From positions 1-42,847 of the forward strand of contig SZXX01000017.1 of NCBI GenBank assembly GCA_005843825.1: DNA of 42,847 bases. The letters are read 5' to 3'. Of this stretch, positions 18,612-27,196 are shown piece by piece. The DNA comes from Chlorobium sp. GTDB taxonomy: Bacteria; Bacteroidota; Chlorobiia; Chlorobiales; Chlorobiaceae. The first letter of the stretch is position 1. Each line of letters begins with the position of its first letter. The position numbers and the translations under genes are program-made. The notes beneath the pieces are model-generated. The model saw only the letters and a list, made by a program, of their open reading frames with translations, made no database searches and was not told the DNA's origin.

Positions 18612-19649
18612 TCAGGTAACGATAATAGAGCCACTTTGCGTTGCCGGTTCATACATCACCCTGACATTGATTAAATAGCTCCTCCCTTTTACCAGGGGCA
18701 GTGTGATTTTGGAGTTTTTTTCATAACCGCTGTCATCATCCCCGGCAAGGTAATGGTTTTCACTCTTTGCTTTTTCAGAAATCACCATAACAGTATCCAG
18801 GTCCCCGACTGTTTGAAAAGTATATTTCTTTGTCGAGGGAGCTGTAAAAATAAAATCATCCTGCCCGCCTGTATGTGCTTTGATTTGAACCGACTTATGC
18901 AGTTGAAGCTTTACAATAGACTTTTCAGCGACAACGGGATAGAACGACTTTACTCCTTGTATATCATTTGCCGATAAAATTCCGGGAGGAAATATTCCCT
19001 TTTTATACTCAGCTGGTTGTAATACAAGTCCTGGTCCGAATTCATACTCCATGATTGATTTAGGATCCCATGAAGAACCCTTCACCTGATTTGCCGGTAA
19101 TTTATTGATGATGTTAGAATCAATTTCACTTTTCGGCCAATTATTTGGTGGTCCTGAAAACTCTTTGTAGACAGCATCGGTATCCCATTCAATACCTGAG
19201 AATGGACTTTGGTGTTCATGCTGGAAGCCAATGGTATGACCTATTTCATGAACAGCAGTTGTCATGCCATAGCTGTCGGCAGTCAAGTCCCAACCAAAAT
19301 TCATTGTTTTTTCAGCGGCAGGAATATTTAAAATTTCCCGGCCAACATAAGACCATGAGCCATCAGTGTAGTCAAACCCGATTCTAACCATTGAATCCTC
19401 AACACGCGTAACCTCTTTGAACGAGATACCAATACCCAGATCTTTCCATACCTTGAACCCCGTTCTCACAACATTTTTTTGTGGTTCATCACCTTCGATA
19501 AACAGGTACTTGATTTCTGTGCTATTTACCCATTTCAAACTGGTTGAAAGGATAAAACCCTGTCTGTGCAGTGATACGCTTGGGTCAAAAGTCCTCTGAA
19601 TAGTTTTAGGCTGTTTACAGAGTCTCTTTGAAAAATTTTTCATTGCCAT
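18612..19649 (-). CDS. Astacin-like zinc metalloprotease with C-terminal PPC-like domain
   Basis: A 345-residue protease. The zinc motif HEIGHTIGFQHEH (His134, Glu135, His138, His144) is the HExxHxxGxxH signature of metzincins, and SIMEYEFG about 65 residues later fits the Met-turn. This is the M12A (astacin-like) arrangement. The last 95 residues look like a bacterial pre-peptidase C-terminal beta-sandwich (FTAPSTKKYTFQTVGDLDTVM, then GDDDSGYEKNSKI). There is no evident signal peptide, which is unusual for a likely secreted enzyme, so the route out or its true location is unclear. It stands alone. Confidence 0.88.
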   Translation of the reverse strand: MAMKNFSKRLCKQPKTIQRTFDPSVSLHRQGFILSTSLKWVNSTEIKYLFIEGDEPQKNVVRTGFKVWKDLGIGISFKEVTRVEDSMVRIGFDYTDGSWSYVGREILNIPAAEKTMNFGWDLTADSYGMTTAVHEIGHTIGFQHEHQSPFSGIEWDTDAVYKEFSGPPNNWPKSEIDSNIINKLPANQVKGSSWDPKSIMEYEFGPGLVLQPAEYKKGIFPPGILSANDIQGVKSFYPVVAEKSIVKLQLHKSVQIKAHTGGQDDFIFTAPSTKKYTFQTVGDLDTVMVISEKAKSENHYLAGDDDSGYEKNSKITLPLVKGRSYLINVRVMYEPATQSGSIIVT

Positions 19650-19964
19650 CGCTGGGTAATTTATTTTTTACCTACTCTGTTCGGTTTTCGGTAACCCCGT
19701 TTATCTCGTTCCTCCGAATGACAGATTCAAGTGCAAAAAAAAAATTTACAAAGGCCGGACGCTGCCGCCAGAAAGATTAATCTCAATAGAAAGTATTTGC
19801 AGAGAGCGAATGAATCACCTTCTGTAAATAAAGGCAAAGATGAGGGAATCGTAATACATACGATGCAATGCCATTAACAGTGTAATTTAAAAAAATAAGT
19901 TCTGAAAAAACAGATATCAGGAGCGAGTAAACCGGGAAAAGGAAAGATCTCTTTCAATGACTAT
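19650..19964. other. 315-base spacer without a gene
   Basis: AT-rich DNA upstream of the metalloprotease (minus strand) and downstream of the HAD gene. I see a small perfect dyad TCGTA-5-TACGA at 19849-19863 and an A10 run near 19737-19746, but no gene, terminator or family repeat that I can support. Confidence 0.55.
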
Positions 19965-20669
19965 TTAACCGAAATGAGTATTTCTCCAGTCGGATATAGC
20001 GCTCTCAAGCTCACTGAGGCGATGAATTACAACGGTTGGTCCAATTTCCCATGGATCCATGATCACCTCAGGGGAGCGTCGCACCCATGCAGATTTCATC
20101 CCTGCTGACACGGCGCCGATGACATCAAAAGGATTTGCCGAAACCATCCAGGCATTTTCAGCCTTTACTGCTGCTTTTTCGAGAAAGTGCCGGTAAACGA
20201 GAGGGTCTGGCTTGAATGATTGCACCTCGTCGACACTGATGATATCGGTAAAATATCGACTGATGTCAGCGTGGTCAAGCAGCTGCCGGATGTCGGCTGC
20301 TTTTCCATTTGAAAATGCATAGAGCCGGAACCCGGCGTCCCTCGCATTTCCAAGCCCTTCCGCCACATCCTCAAAGATCGGCAATGCCCTGTATGCGTTT
20401 AGCAGTGTCGATGTTTCATTCTCTGTGAGAGATACTCCGAAAGCGAGGCATGCGTAATGAAGTGCCTGGGCGGTGCAAACCCCGAAGTCGAGGTATTGTC
20501 GCATCAGACCGCGTCTAAATGAGTATTCAAGCTGTTTCTGACGCCAGAGTTGCGAAAACCGGGAAGCATTCTCACCGGCATGGCATCGCAGCATAGCAAT
20601 AAGGCCATGGGTGTCAATCAGGGTTCCATAAATATCAAACGCAATCGTTTCCTGTATGGCTTCTTTCAT
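19965..20669 (-). CDS. Haloacid dehalogenase type II-like hydrolase (HAD superfamily)
   Basis: A 234-residue HAD-fold hydrolase. The motif I nucleophile is FDIYGTLID (Asp12), as in L-2-haloacid dehalogenases (FDxYGTL). Motif II is FSNG, the lysine/acid part is SFKPDPLVY, and SANPFDVIGA matches the dehalogenase subgroup. The YSFRRGLM helix region matches the substrate-binding part of the family. True dehalogenase activity cannot be assumed, since many relatives are phosphatases. The gene follows the CDF transporter gene with 2 bases between, so both are probably one operon. Confidence 0.85.
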   Translation of the reverse strand: MKEAIQETIAFDIYGTLIDTHGLIAMLRCHAGENASRFSQLWRQKQLEYSFRRGLMRQYLDFGVCTAQALHYACLAFGVSLTENETSTLLNAYRALPIFEDVAEGLGNARDAGFRLYAFSNGKAADIRQLLDHADISRYFTDIISVDEVQSFKPDPLVYRHFLEKAAVKAENAWMVSANPFDVIGAVSAGMKSAWVRRSPEVIMDPWEIGPTVVIHRLSELESAISDWRNTHFG

Positions 20670-20671
20670 GG

Positions 20672-22063
20672 CTACACATGATTGTTATGCAGAAAGGGTT
20701 CGGCGTGAATGATAATACGGTAGGCATCCGGCAGTGACTGATAGATAGCTCCTTCAAGCCGGCTCGTCAGAGAGTGAACCTCCTCTAAAAGCACTTCATC
20801 GTTAAATGAGCAGTGCAGGGTAATAAAGAGCTTCTGGTTCTCGTTTTTCCTTATCAGGATGTCGTGGACGTCCTGAACATTTTCTATGTTTTGTGCAACC
20901 CGGGTAATTGTATCGCGCACAGACTTTTCATCTTCAGATGCAAGGGATGTGGTGCTATGCTCATCATTGCGAAGAGGATCAATATGGATGCATATATCGA
21001 GTTCTCCGTCAAACTCCCTGTGAAGCTCCTCTTCAAGCGCTGTAACAGTGTCGTGCGCCTCTTTTATTGTAAGCCGATGGTCAATCTCAACATCAAAGGT
21101 AATGTGCTTGTTTCTGTCTGTCAGGTTTGTTGAAATGTTATGCGCGTGAAGGTTATGATTCAGCCCGATGACATGCACCCGTTCCGCTATAGTTTCGTTA
21201 TTGAGTGCGATAGGTTTCGTATTGATGGTAAAATCAGCCACAGGAAAATCTTCGCGCACTTTCTGTTCTATCTTTGTGCCTATTTGCTGAACCTTTTCAA
21301 CCGACAAGGTTCTATTGACACAGACCACCATTTCAACAAATACTTGAGGGCCGGTTGATTTAACCCTGAGTTTATCAATGGAAATTACCCCCTCTATGGT
21401 CATCGCAATCTCTTCAATCCGCTCAGAGAGTCCTTCCGGTGCAGCATCAATCAAAATATCGATTGTCTTTTTACCGAGTTTGAACGCTGCCCATCCTACT
21501 AAAAGGGCAACAGCAATACCCGCTGCAGCATCTGCCCAGGCGATGCCCATTCTGACAAAAATGAGGCCGACAAGAACAACTGCCGAGCTGAGAATGTCGG
21601 AGCTGAAGTGGAGTGCATCAGCTTCAAGCGCCTGGCTGTTGGTCTCTTTTGCAACCTTTTTCAGCGCTCTTGACCGTGAAAAATCAACCACGATTGAAAT
21701 AATCATAATGGCAAAGGCATACCAGGTAACCTCTAATTCGATGGCGCCTCCTTTCAGCCGGTCGATCGCCGCATAGATTATCCAGACGCTTGTAACAATA
21801 AGAAGGCCCGTTTCGATGAGCGCCGAAACACTTTCAACCTTTGCATGCCCATAATGGTGTTTACTGTCGGCAGGTTTGTCACTCATTCTGACCGCAAACA
21901 GGGTAAGGCCTGCAGCACCGAAATCAAGGGCAGAATGTGCCGCTTCAGAAATAATGCCGATACTGCCGGTCATGATGCCGACAACAAGTTTCATCGCCGT
22001 AAGCAGGAGGCTTGCTATTACAGAGCTTAAAGCTACAGCTTGTTTTTTTTGACTGTTTTCCAT
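20672..22063 (-). CDS. CDF-family cation efflux transporter with three C-terminal domains
   Basis: A 463-residue cation diffusion facilitator, exporting Zn2+, Fe2+ or another divalent metal in exchange for protons. The six-helix N-terminal part carries the metal-site motifs HSALD (His43, Asp47) in TM2 and HFSSD (His152, Asp156) in TM5. It is much longer than the ordinary ~300 residues: after TM6 there appear to be three ferredoxin-like dimerisation domains in tandem (about residues 210-290, 292-372 and 380-460), each with a beta-alpha-beta pattern and a closing I.I..P / IIIHAEP-type strand. Upstream of the HAD gene. Confidence 0.9.
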   Translation of the reverse strand: MENSQKKQAVALSSVIASLLLTAMKLVVGIMTGSIGIISEAAHSALDFGAAGLTLFAVRMSDKPADSKHHYGHAKVESVSALIETGLLIVTSVWIIYAAIDRLKGGAIELEVTWYAFAIMIISIVVDFSRSRALKKVAKETNSQALEADALHFSSDILSSAVVLVGLIFVRMGIAWADAAAGIAVALLVGWAAFKLGKKTIDILIDAAPEGLSERIEEIAMTIEGVISIDKLRVKSTGPQVFVEMVVCVNRTLSVEKVQQIGTKIEQKVREDFPVADFTINTKPIALNNETIAERVHVIGLNHNLHAHNISTNLTDRNKHITFDVEIDHRLTIKEAHDTVTALEEELHREFDGELDICIHIDPLRNDEHSTTSLASEDEKSVRDTITRVAQNIENVQDVHDILIRKNENQKLFITLHCSFNDEVLLEEVHSLTSRLEGAIYQSLPDAYRIIIHAEPFLHNNHV

Positions 22064-22205
22064 TCCTCTCTTTATGCGTTCATAATTTCAGACTGCATGT
22101 TGAATGTACCGACATGCATGGCACGCTGCAAATTTCGTTCCGGGCAACAGCAACTATTACCTTCGGTTATTGGTATATTTAAGTACACATCCAAATACAC
22201 ATACC

Positions 22206-23342
22206 ATGAAAATAGGCATTATCTGTCATCCCACCTACGGAGGAAGCGGTGCAATTGCAACCGAGCTTGGCAAGGCTCTCGCTGCCAAAGGGCACACCGT
22301 TCATTTTTTCAGCCAGTCGCTGCCTTTTCGGCTTGGTACCTTTTCCAGGAATATCTTCTTTCATGAAGTTGAATTAAAGCATTACCCGCTTTTTGAATGC
22401 TCTTTTTATTCCCTTGCCCTTGCGTCAAAGATAGCTGAGGTCGCCTATTATGAAAAGCTGGATGTTGTGCATGCTCATTATGCTATTCCTCATGCCCTCA
22501 GCGCCATGCTCGCCCGTCAGATTCTTGAGGACAAGTGTACCCGTTCAACGTGTTTCAAGATCGCCACTACCCTGCATGGTACAGATATAACGGTCGTCGG
22601 TGCCGATCGAAGCATGGAGGATGTTGTAAGGCTTGCTATCAACAAGTCTGATGGGGTAACATCAGTTTCCAGCTATCTGAAGGATGAAACTGTCAGGATG
22701 TTCAATCCAAAAAAGGAGATCACGGTTATTCCCAATTTTGTCGATACCTCGCTGTTCTTCCGTTCTCCAAAGCAGGAAATCCGTGAACAGCTCGGAATCA
22801 AGGATGAAAAAATTCTTATTCATATCTCCAATTTCAGGCCGGTAAAATGTATCTCTGATATTATCCGGATATTCAATGCCTTAACCAAACGTCTTGATGC
22901 CACGCTTCTTCTTGTCGGTGATGGTCCGGAACGAAGTGAATCGGAGATTCTCGTGCGCGAGTTGGGAATTACTGAGAGGGTAAGGTTTCTCGGCAAGCTT
23001 GACGATATTGTTCCGCTGCTCTCTATTGCCGATCTTATGCTGATGCCGAGCAATGTGGAATCCTTCGGACTTGCTGCTCTCGAGGCCATGGCCTGCGGAG
23101 TGCCGGTTGTGGCCACCAATGCTGGCGGGTTTCCCGAATTTATCGTTCCGGGTCTTCATGGCTATCTTCTTCCCCCTGGCGATATTGAGGGCATGACCGA
23201 AAAAGCCTTTCTTCTGCTCACTGACGATACGCACTGGCTTGCATGTTCCAAAGCGTGCGTCCGGCAAGCGAAGCACTACGAGACAGCTTCGCTTGTTGAA
23301 CAGTATGAAAGGTATTATACAAGGCTTCTTCAGGAGGGGTAA
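22206..23342 (+). CDS. bshA: BshA-like N-acetyl-alpha-D-glucosaminyl L-malate synthase (GT4)
   Basis: A GT4 glycosyltransferase of 378 residues. It begins MKIGIICHPTYGGSGAIATE and has the C-terminal donor motif SNVESFGLAALEAMACGVPVVA and GDGPERSE. The wording GGSGAIATELGKALA and KIATTLHGTDITVVG is that of BshA, the first enzyme of bacillithiol synthesis, which joins UDP-GlcNAc to L-malate. Green sulfur bacteria make N-methyl-bacillithiol, so a bshA gene is expected. The start at 22206 is preferred over a possible upstream one at 22104 because the Rossmann start fits there. It is divergent from the CDF gene and converges with mreB. Confidence 0.88.
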   Translation: MKIGIICHPTYGGSGAIATELGKALAAKGHTVHFFSQSLPFRLGTFSRNIFFHEVELKHYPLFECSFYSLALASKIAEVAYYEKLDVVHAHYAIPHALSAMLARQILEDKCTRSTCFKIATTLHGTDITVVGADRSMEDVVRLAINKSDGVTSVSSYLKDETVRMFNPKKEITVIPNFVDTSLFFRSPKQEIREQLGIKDEKILIHISNFRPVKCISDIIRIFNALTKRLDATLLLVGDGPERSESEILVRELGITERVRFLGKLDDIVPLLSIADLMLMPSNVESFGLAALEAMACGVPVVATNAGGFPEFIVPGLHGYLLPPGDIEGMTEKAFLLLTDDTHWLACSKACVRQAKHYETASLVEQYERYYTRLLQEG

Positions 23343-23356
23343 GGGCCGGATTCTTT

Positions 23357-24385
23357 TCAGTAGCGTTTGGTCGAAAGAAGCACGGTCCGGTACTTTTCAA
23401 GGTTTTCCAGTACCTCTCCGGTTCCTCTTGCCACGGCAGTCAGTGGATCTTCGCTGATATGCACGGCAAGTTTTGTTTCCTCATTGATTTTTTTGTCAAG
23501 CCCCTTGATGAGAGCTCCGCCTCCGGCAAGAAAGAGGCCGCGATCGAGAATATCGGCCGATAGTTCAGGCTTGGTCACCTCAAGGCTTTTTTTAATCGAC
23601 GTGATGATCTGGCTGATAGGGGTGGCAATGGCTTCCCTGATGGTGGCAGAGTTGATTTCCCTCTCTTCAGGCAAAGCGGTCACAAGGTTTCTGCCCCTTA
23701 CCATCATGGTCATTTCCTTTTCAAGCTTGTAGGCTGACGCAATTTTGATTTTAACATCCTCAGCAGTGCGTTCACCGATGGCCAGATTGTATGCTTTGCG
23801 GAAGTGTCGGATAATGGCGTTGGTGATATCTGTTCCGGCAACACGCAGCGATTCACCTGATGCAATGCCTCCGAGTGAAATAACGGCAATTTCCGTGGTT
23901 CCGCCACCGATATCGACAATCATATTTCCCATCGGTTCCTTGACATCCAGTCCTATACCGATTGCAGCAGCCATTGGTTCCGTAACCAGATAAACCTCTT
24001 TGGCCCCGACATGTTCTGCAGAGTCGCGGACCGCGCGTTTTTCAACCTCAGTGATACCTGAAGGAATGCCGATAACCATCCGCCTGATGCCGAATGAAAA
24101 TTGAGTTTTCGTTTTATTGATCAGTCCTTTAATCAACTCTTCAGTTGCTTCATAGTCAGCAATGACACCACTGGCAAGCGGCCGTATGGTGACAATTCCG
24201 GGATGGGTTTTTTCATGCATGAGCAGCGCTTCGTGCCCTATCGCCACAATCTTTCCAGTATTGCGCTCACGGGCGACAATTGACGGTTCATTTAAAACAA
24301 CGCCCTTGCCTCTGATAAAAATCAATGTATTTGCTGTTCCAAGATCAATGGCGATATCTCTGAACAGATTACTGAAAAAGCTCAT
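23357..24385 (-). CDS. mreB: Rod-shape-determining protein MreB
   Basis: Actin-like ATPase that organises cell-wall growth at the cytoplasmic membrane. DIAIDLGTANTLIFIRGKG is the phosphate-1 motif, and VDIGGGTTEIAV and GGGALIKGLD complete the actin fold. About 342 residues from MSFFSNLFRDIAIDL; an in-frame ATG nine codons upstream (24412) is an alternative, and neither has a Shine-Dalgarno site. No mreC or mreD is next to it; bshA converges with it and hisD is divergent. It is complete and ordinary. Confidence 0.96.
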   Translation of the reverse strand: MSFFSNLFRDIAIDLGTANTLIFIRGKGVVLNEPSIVARERNTGKIVAIGHEALLMHEKTHPGIVTIRPLASGVIADYEATEELIKGLINKTKTQFSFGIRRMVIGIPSGITEVEKRAVRDSAEHVGAKEVYLVTEPMAAAIGIGLDVKEPMGNMIVDIGGGTTEIAVISLGGIASGESLRVAGTDITNAIIRHFRKAYNLAIGERTAEDVKIKIASAYKLEKEMTMMVRGRNLVTALPEEREINSATIREAIATPISQIITSIKKSLEVTKPELSADILDRGLFLAGGGALIKGLDKKINEETKLAVHISEDPLTAVARGTGEVLENLEKYRTVLLSTKRY

Positions 24386-24638
24386 GTTAACATGGTTCTG
24401 TGGGTAACTCATAGTGGCTTGGAACGGAGCTGATTCAGGCTATATTCCAAGGTTTAAACTGAACCCTTAAGGTAGTTAATGCAACTTTTTTTTCAAATGA
24501 AAAGAGAGTTTTGATGCTGCTTTTTTTAGCATTTTCTCCTCTTTTCGGTTGATTGCACGGGGGTTTCTATAAATATAGCTATTGAGTACATTGTTACTAT
24601 GAATTTTTTGAAGCCAGATAAACAATAATCACTACAAA

Positions 24639-25925
24639 GTGCTGCCCCTCTATCGTTTTGCTGAAGACCGTTCAGCCTTAAAAGAGCAATTGCATAGAAG
24701 TGTCACTTTTGATGCTTCGGTCCAGTCTACTGTTGATGAAATTCTGCAGGATGTGCGCCGGAATGGCGACGCGTCTGTGTTGCGCTACACAGAGCGCTTC
24801 CAGGGTGTCCGGCTCGAGGATATGCGGGTTTCCCCCGATGAAATACAGCATGCATATAACCATGCGGATTCCTCTTTTCTTGATGTTCTTGAGGAGGCGT
24901 ACCGCAACATTGTTCGTTTTCATCAGCATGAAGTGGAAAAAAGTTTTTTTTATGAAGCTGATGGAGGAGTGATTCTCGGCCAGCGGGTAACCCCTATGGA
25001 AAAAGCTCTGCTCTATGTACCGGGTGGCAAGGCATCCTATCCATCTTCGCTCCTTATGAATGCTGCGCCGGCAAAAGTGGCAGGGGTAAAAGACATTTTT
25101 ATCACCACTCCCTGTGATGCGAAGGGAGAGGTCAATCCAAATATTCTTGCAGCGGCATCGGTTGCAGGCATTGGCAGTGTTTACAAGATTGGCGGTGCCC
25201 AGGCAATAGCGGCTTTTGCCTATGGCACAGACACAATACCGAAGGTCGATATTATTACCGGCCCCGGTAACAAATACGTGGCACTGGCCAAAAAACAGGT
25301 TTTTGGTCATGTCTCCATCGACAGTATAGCCGGTCCTTCTGAAGTCGTTATCATTGCTGATGAATCGGCCAATCCGGAATTTATCGTGCTCGACATGTTT
25401 GCCCAGGCTGAGCACGACCCCGATGCCTCGGCGGTGCTTATCACGACCTCTCCGATATTGGCAGCTTCCGTAAGGGAGTATGCGGAAACACGCCTCCCGG
25501 GAATGCTTCGACGCGATATAATTGCAGCATCGCTGCAGCATAATGGAGCCATTGTCCTTGTAGACTCTCTTGAAGAAGCGTGCATGGTCTCTGACATGAT
25601 AGCCCCTGAACATCTTGAACTGCATGTTCAGCATCCCTGGGATATTCTTCCTGGAATACACCACGCCGGTGCTGTTTTTATGGGAAGTTATTCCTGCGAA
25701 ACTGTCGGCGATTATTTTGCAGGGCCAAACCATACCCTTCCAACCAACGGAACCGCACGATTTTTCTCACCGCTTTCGGTTCGTGACTTTGTCAAGCATA
25801 CCTCGATTATCTCCTGGTCGAAGCAGCAATTGCACTTGAGTGGAGAAAAGATTGCTTCTTTTGCCGATTATGAAGGGCTTCAGGCCCATGCCGAAGCTGT
25901 CCGGGCAAGATTGAGAGTGCTATGA
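24639..25925 (+). CDS. hisD: Histidinol dehydrogenase
   Basis: Performs the last two steps of histidine synthesis, oxidising histidinol to histidine with NAD+ and Zn2+. It starts at a GTG, giving [20 protein letters not shown]. Motifs seen are [21 protein letters not shown] (NAD-binding), [22 protein letters not shown], and APEHLELH with the catalytic Glu-His. At 428 residues it is full length. The last four bases overlap queA (ATGA), so the two genes are translationally coupled. Other his genes are not in the window. Confidence 0.96.
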   Translation: MLPLYRFAEDRSALKEQLHRSVTFDASVQSTVDEILQDVRRNGDASVLRYTERFQGVRLEDMRVSPDEIQHAYNHADSSFLDVLEEAYRNIVRFHQHEVEKSFFYEADGGVILGQRVTPMEKALLYVPGGKASYPSSLLMNAAPAKVAGVKDIFITTPCDAKGEVNPNILAAASVAGIGSVYKIGGAQAIAAFAYGTDTIPKVDIITGPGNKYVALAKKQVFGHVSIDSIAGPSEVVIIADESANPEFIVLDMFAQAEHDPDASAVLITTSPILAASVREYAETRLPGMLRRDIIAASLQHNGAIVLVDSLEEACMVSDMIAPEHLELHVQHPWDILPGIHHAGAVFMGSYSCETVGDYFAGPNHTLPTNGTARFFSPLSVRDFVKHTSIISWSKQQLHLSGEKIASFADYEGLQAHAEAVRARLRVL

Positions 25926-26947
25926 GAGTCGCAGACTTTGATTATGAACTGCCTGAAGAAAAGATTGCCAAATATCCCCCTCTGGAGAGAGGTTCAACCC
26001 GTCTTCTGGTGCTCAACAGTCAAACAGGTGCTATAGAGCATGCCCGGTACGACGGTCTGGATGCTTTTTTAAAAGAAGGCGATCTGCTTCTGCTTAATAA
26101 CACCAGGGTTGTCCGGGCAAGGTTGTTTGCCAATAAGCAATCAGGAGGCAGGATTGAGCTGATGCTTCTTGAAAAGCACCGTGAAGAGCAAAGTCTGGTT
26201 CTTTACCGTGGCAAGCTGAAAAAAGGCGATACGCTCACCACGCACAACCGCGAACTCGCTGTTACAGAGATTGTTGATCAGGGGATTGCCCGTATTTCTG
26301 TTTCCGGCGAGGGATCGTTAAGCGATCTTTTCGAGCATTTCGGTGCAGTACCCATTCCGCCATATCTCAAGCGTGATGCTGAAGCAATCGATCAGGAGCG
26401 TTACCAGACTGTCTTTGCTGAACTGCCGGGCTCCGTTGCAGCTCCTACAGCCTCACTGAATATGACCGGGGAGCTGTTTGAAAAGCTTCAACTGAAGGGC
26501 GTCGATGTTGCTGCTCTCGCTCTCCATGTCGGTCTTGGCACTTTTCTGCCCATCAGGGTCGATTCGTTTGAAGAGCATGTCATGCATCGTGAGTTTTACT
26601 CTATTCCGCCCCGTACAGTTGACAAAATTCGCCGTGCCAGAACTTCTGGAGGAAGAGTTGTTGCAGTAGGAACTACCGTTACCAGGGCGCTCGAACATGC
26701 CGGTGAGAGCATTACAAATTTTTCGGGTGACGCACCGCTTACCGGTGAGGCTGATATTTTTATTTATCCGGGGTATCAATTTCGTGTTATCGATCTCTTG
26801 CTTACCAATTTTCATGCACCCCGATCTACAGTACTGATGCTCACAGCTGCACTGGCAGGTCAAAGTAATCTGCAGAAAGCCTACAATGAGGCGCTTCTGG
26901 AGGGCTATAACTTCCTGAGTTATGGCGACAGTATGTTGATACTCTAG
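25922..26947 (+). CDS. queA: S-adenosylmethionine:tRNA ribosyltransferase-isomerase QueA
   Basis: Transfers and isomerises the ribosyl part of SAM onto preQ1 in tRNA to make epoxyqueuosine. A 341-residue protein with the family marks: [13 protein letters not shown] at the N-terminus, [26 protein letters not shown] and the end [11 protein letters not shown]. It overlaps hisD by 4 bases. queC is at 11459; together they show that the queuosine pathway is present. No anomaly. Confidence 0.97.
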   Translation: MRVADFDYELPEEKIAKYPPLERGSTRLLVLNSQTGAIEHARYDGLDAFLKEGDLLLLNNTRVVRARLFANKQSGGRIELMLLEKHREEQSLVLYRGKLKKGDTLTTHNRELAVTEIVDQGIARISVSGEGSLSDLFEHFGAVPIPPYLKRDAEAIDQERYQTVFAELPGSVAAPTASLNMTGELFEKLQLKGVDVAALALHVGLGTFLPIRVDSFEEHVMHREFYSIPPRTVDKIRRARTSGGRVVAVGTTVTRALEHAGESITNFSGDAPLTGEADIFIYPGYQFRVIDLLLTNFHAPRSTVLMLTAALAGQSNLQKAYNEALLEGYNFLSYGDSMLIL

Positions 26948-27196
26948 TTATTTTTTTTCCCCCAATCGCCCTGTTTTTCCCTTATACGTTAAGAAACAAG
27001 TATAACCTTGTTTTCTGCCTAAAGAACTTCGGCGTTTACCTGAAGAGCCTGCTTGGTTATTTTGGTTTTAAAAGTATGGGGTGGTATTTTTATCGTTGGA
27101 TTTATTGTGGGATCGCCCGCGCGTTTTCCCCCGGCCATTCTTTTTTTTCTATAACACCTTCGTTTTAAACATCCATAACACTGGGAGATTTTCCTT

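Noticed and set aside
24500-24545. Imperfect hairpin ATGCT/AGCAT with AAAAGAG and CTCTTTT outer parts between mreB and hisD
   Set aside because: The stem is interrupted and contains an internal T-run; it does not look better than chance in AT-rich DNA.
24678-25733. A 351-codon open frame antisense to hisD
   Set aside because: It lies entirely inside hisD, which has all family motifs; the frame is Cys/Arg/His-rich shadow text. Long antisense frames are common in codon-biased genes.
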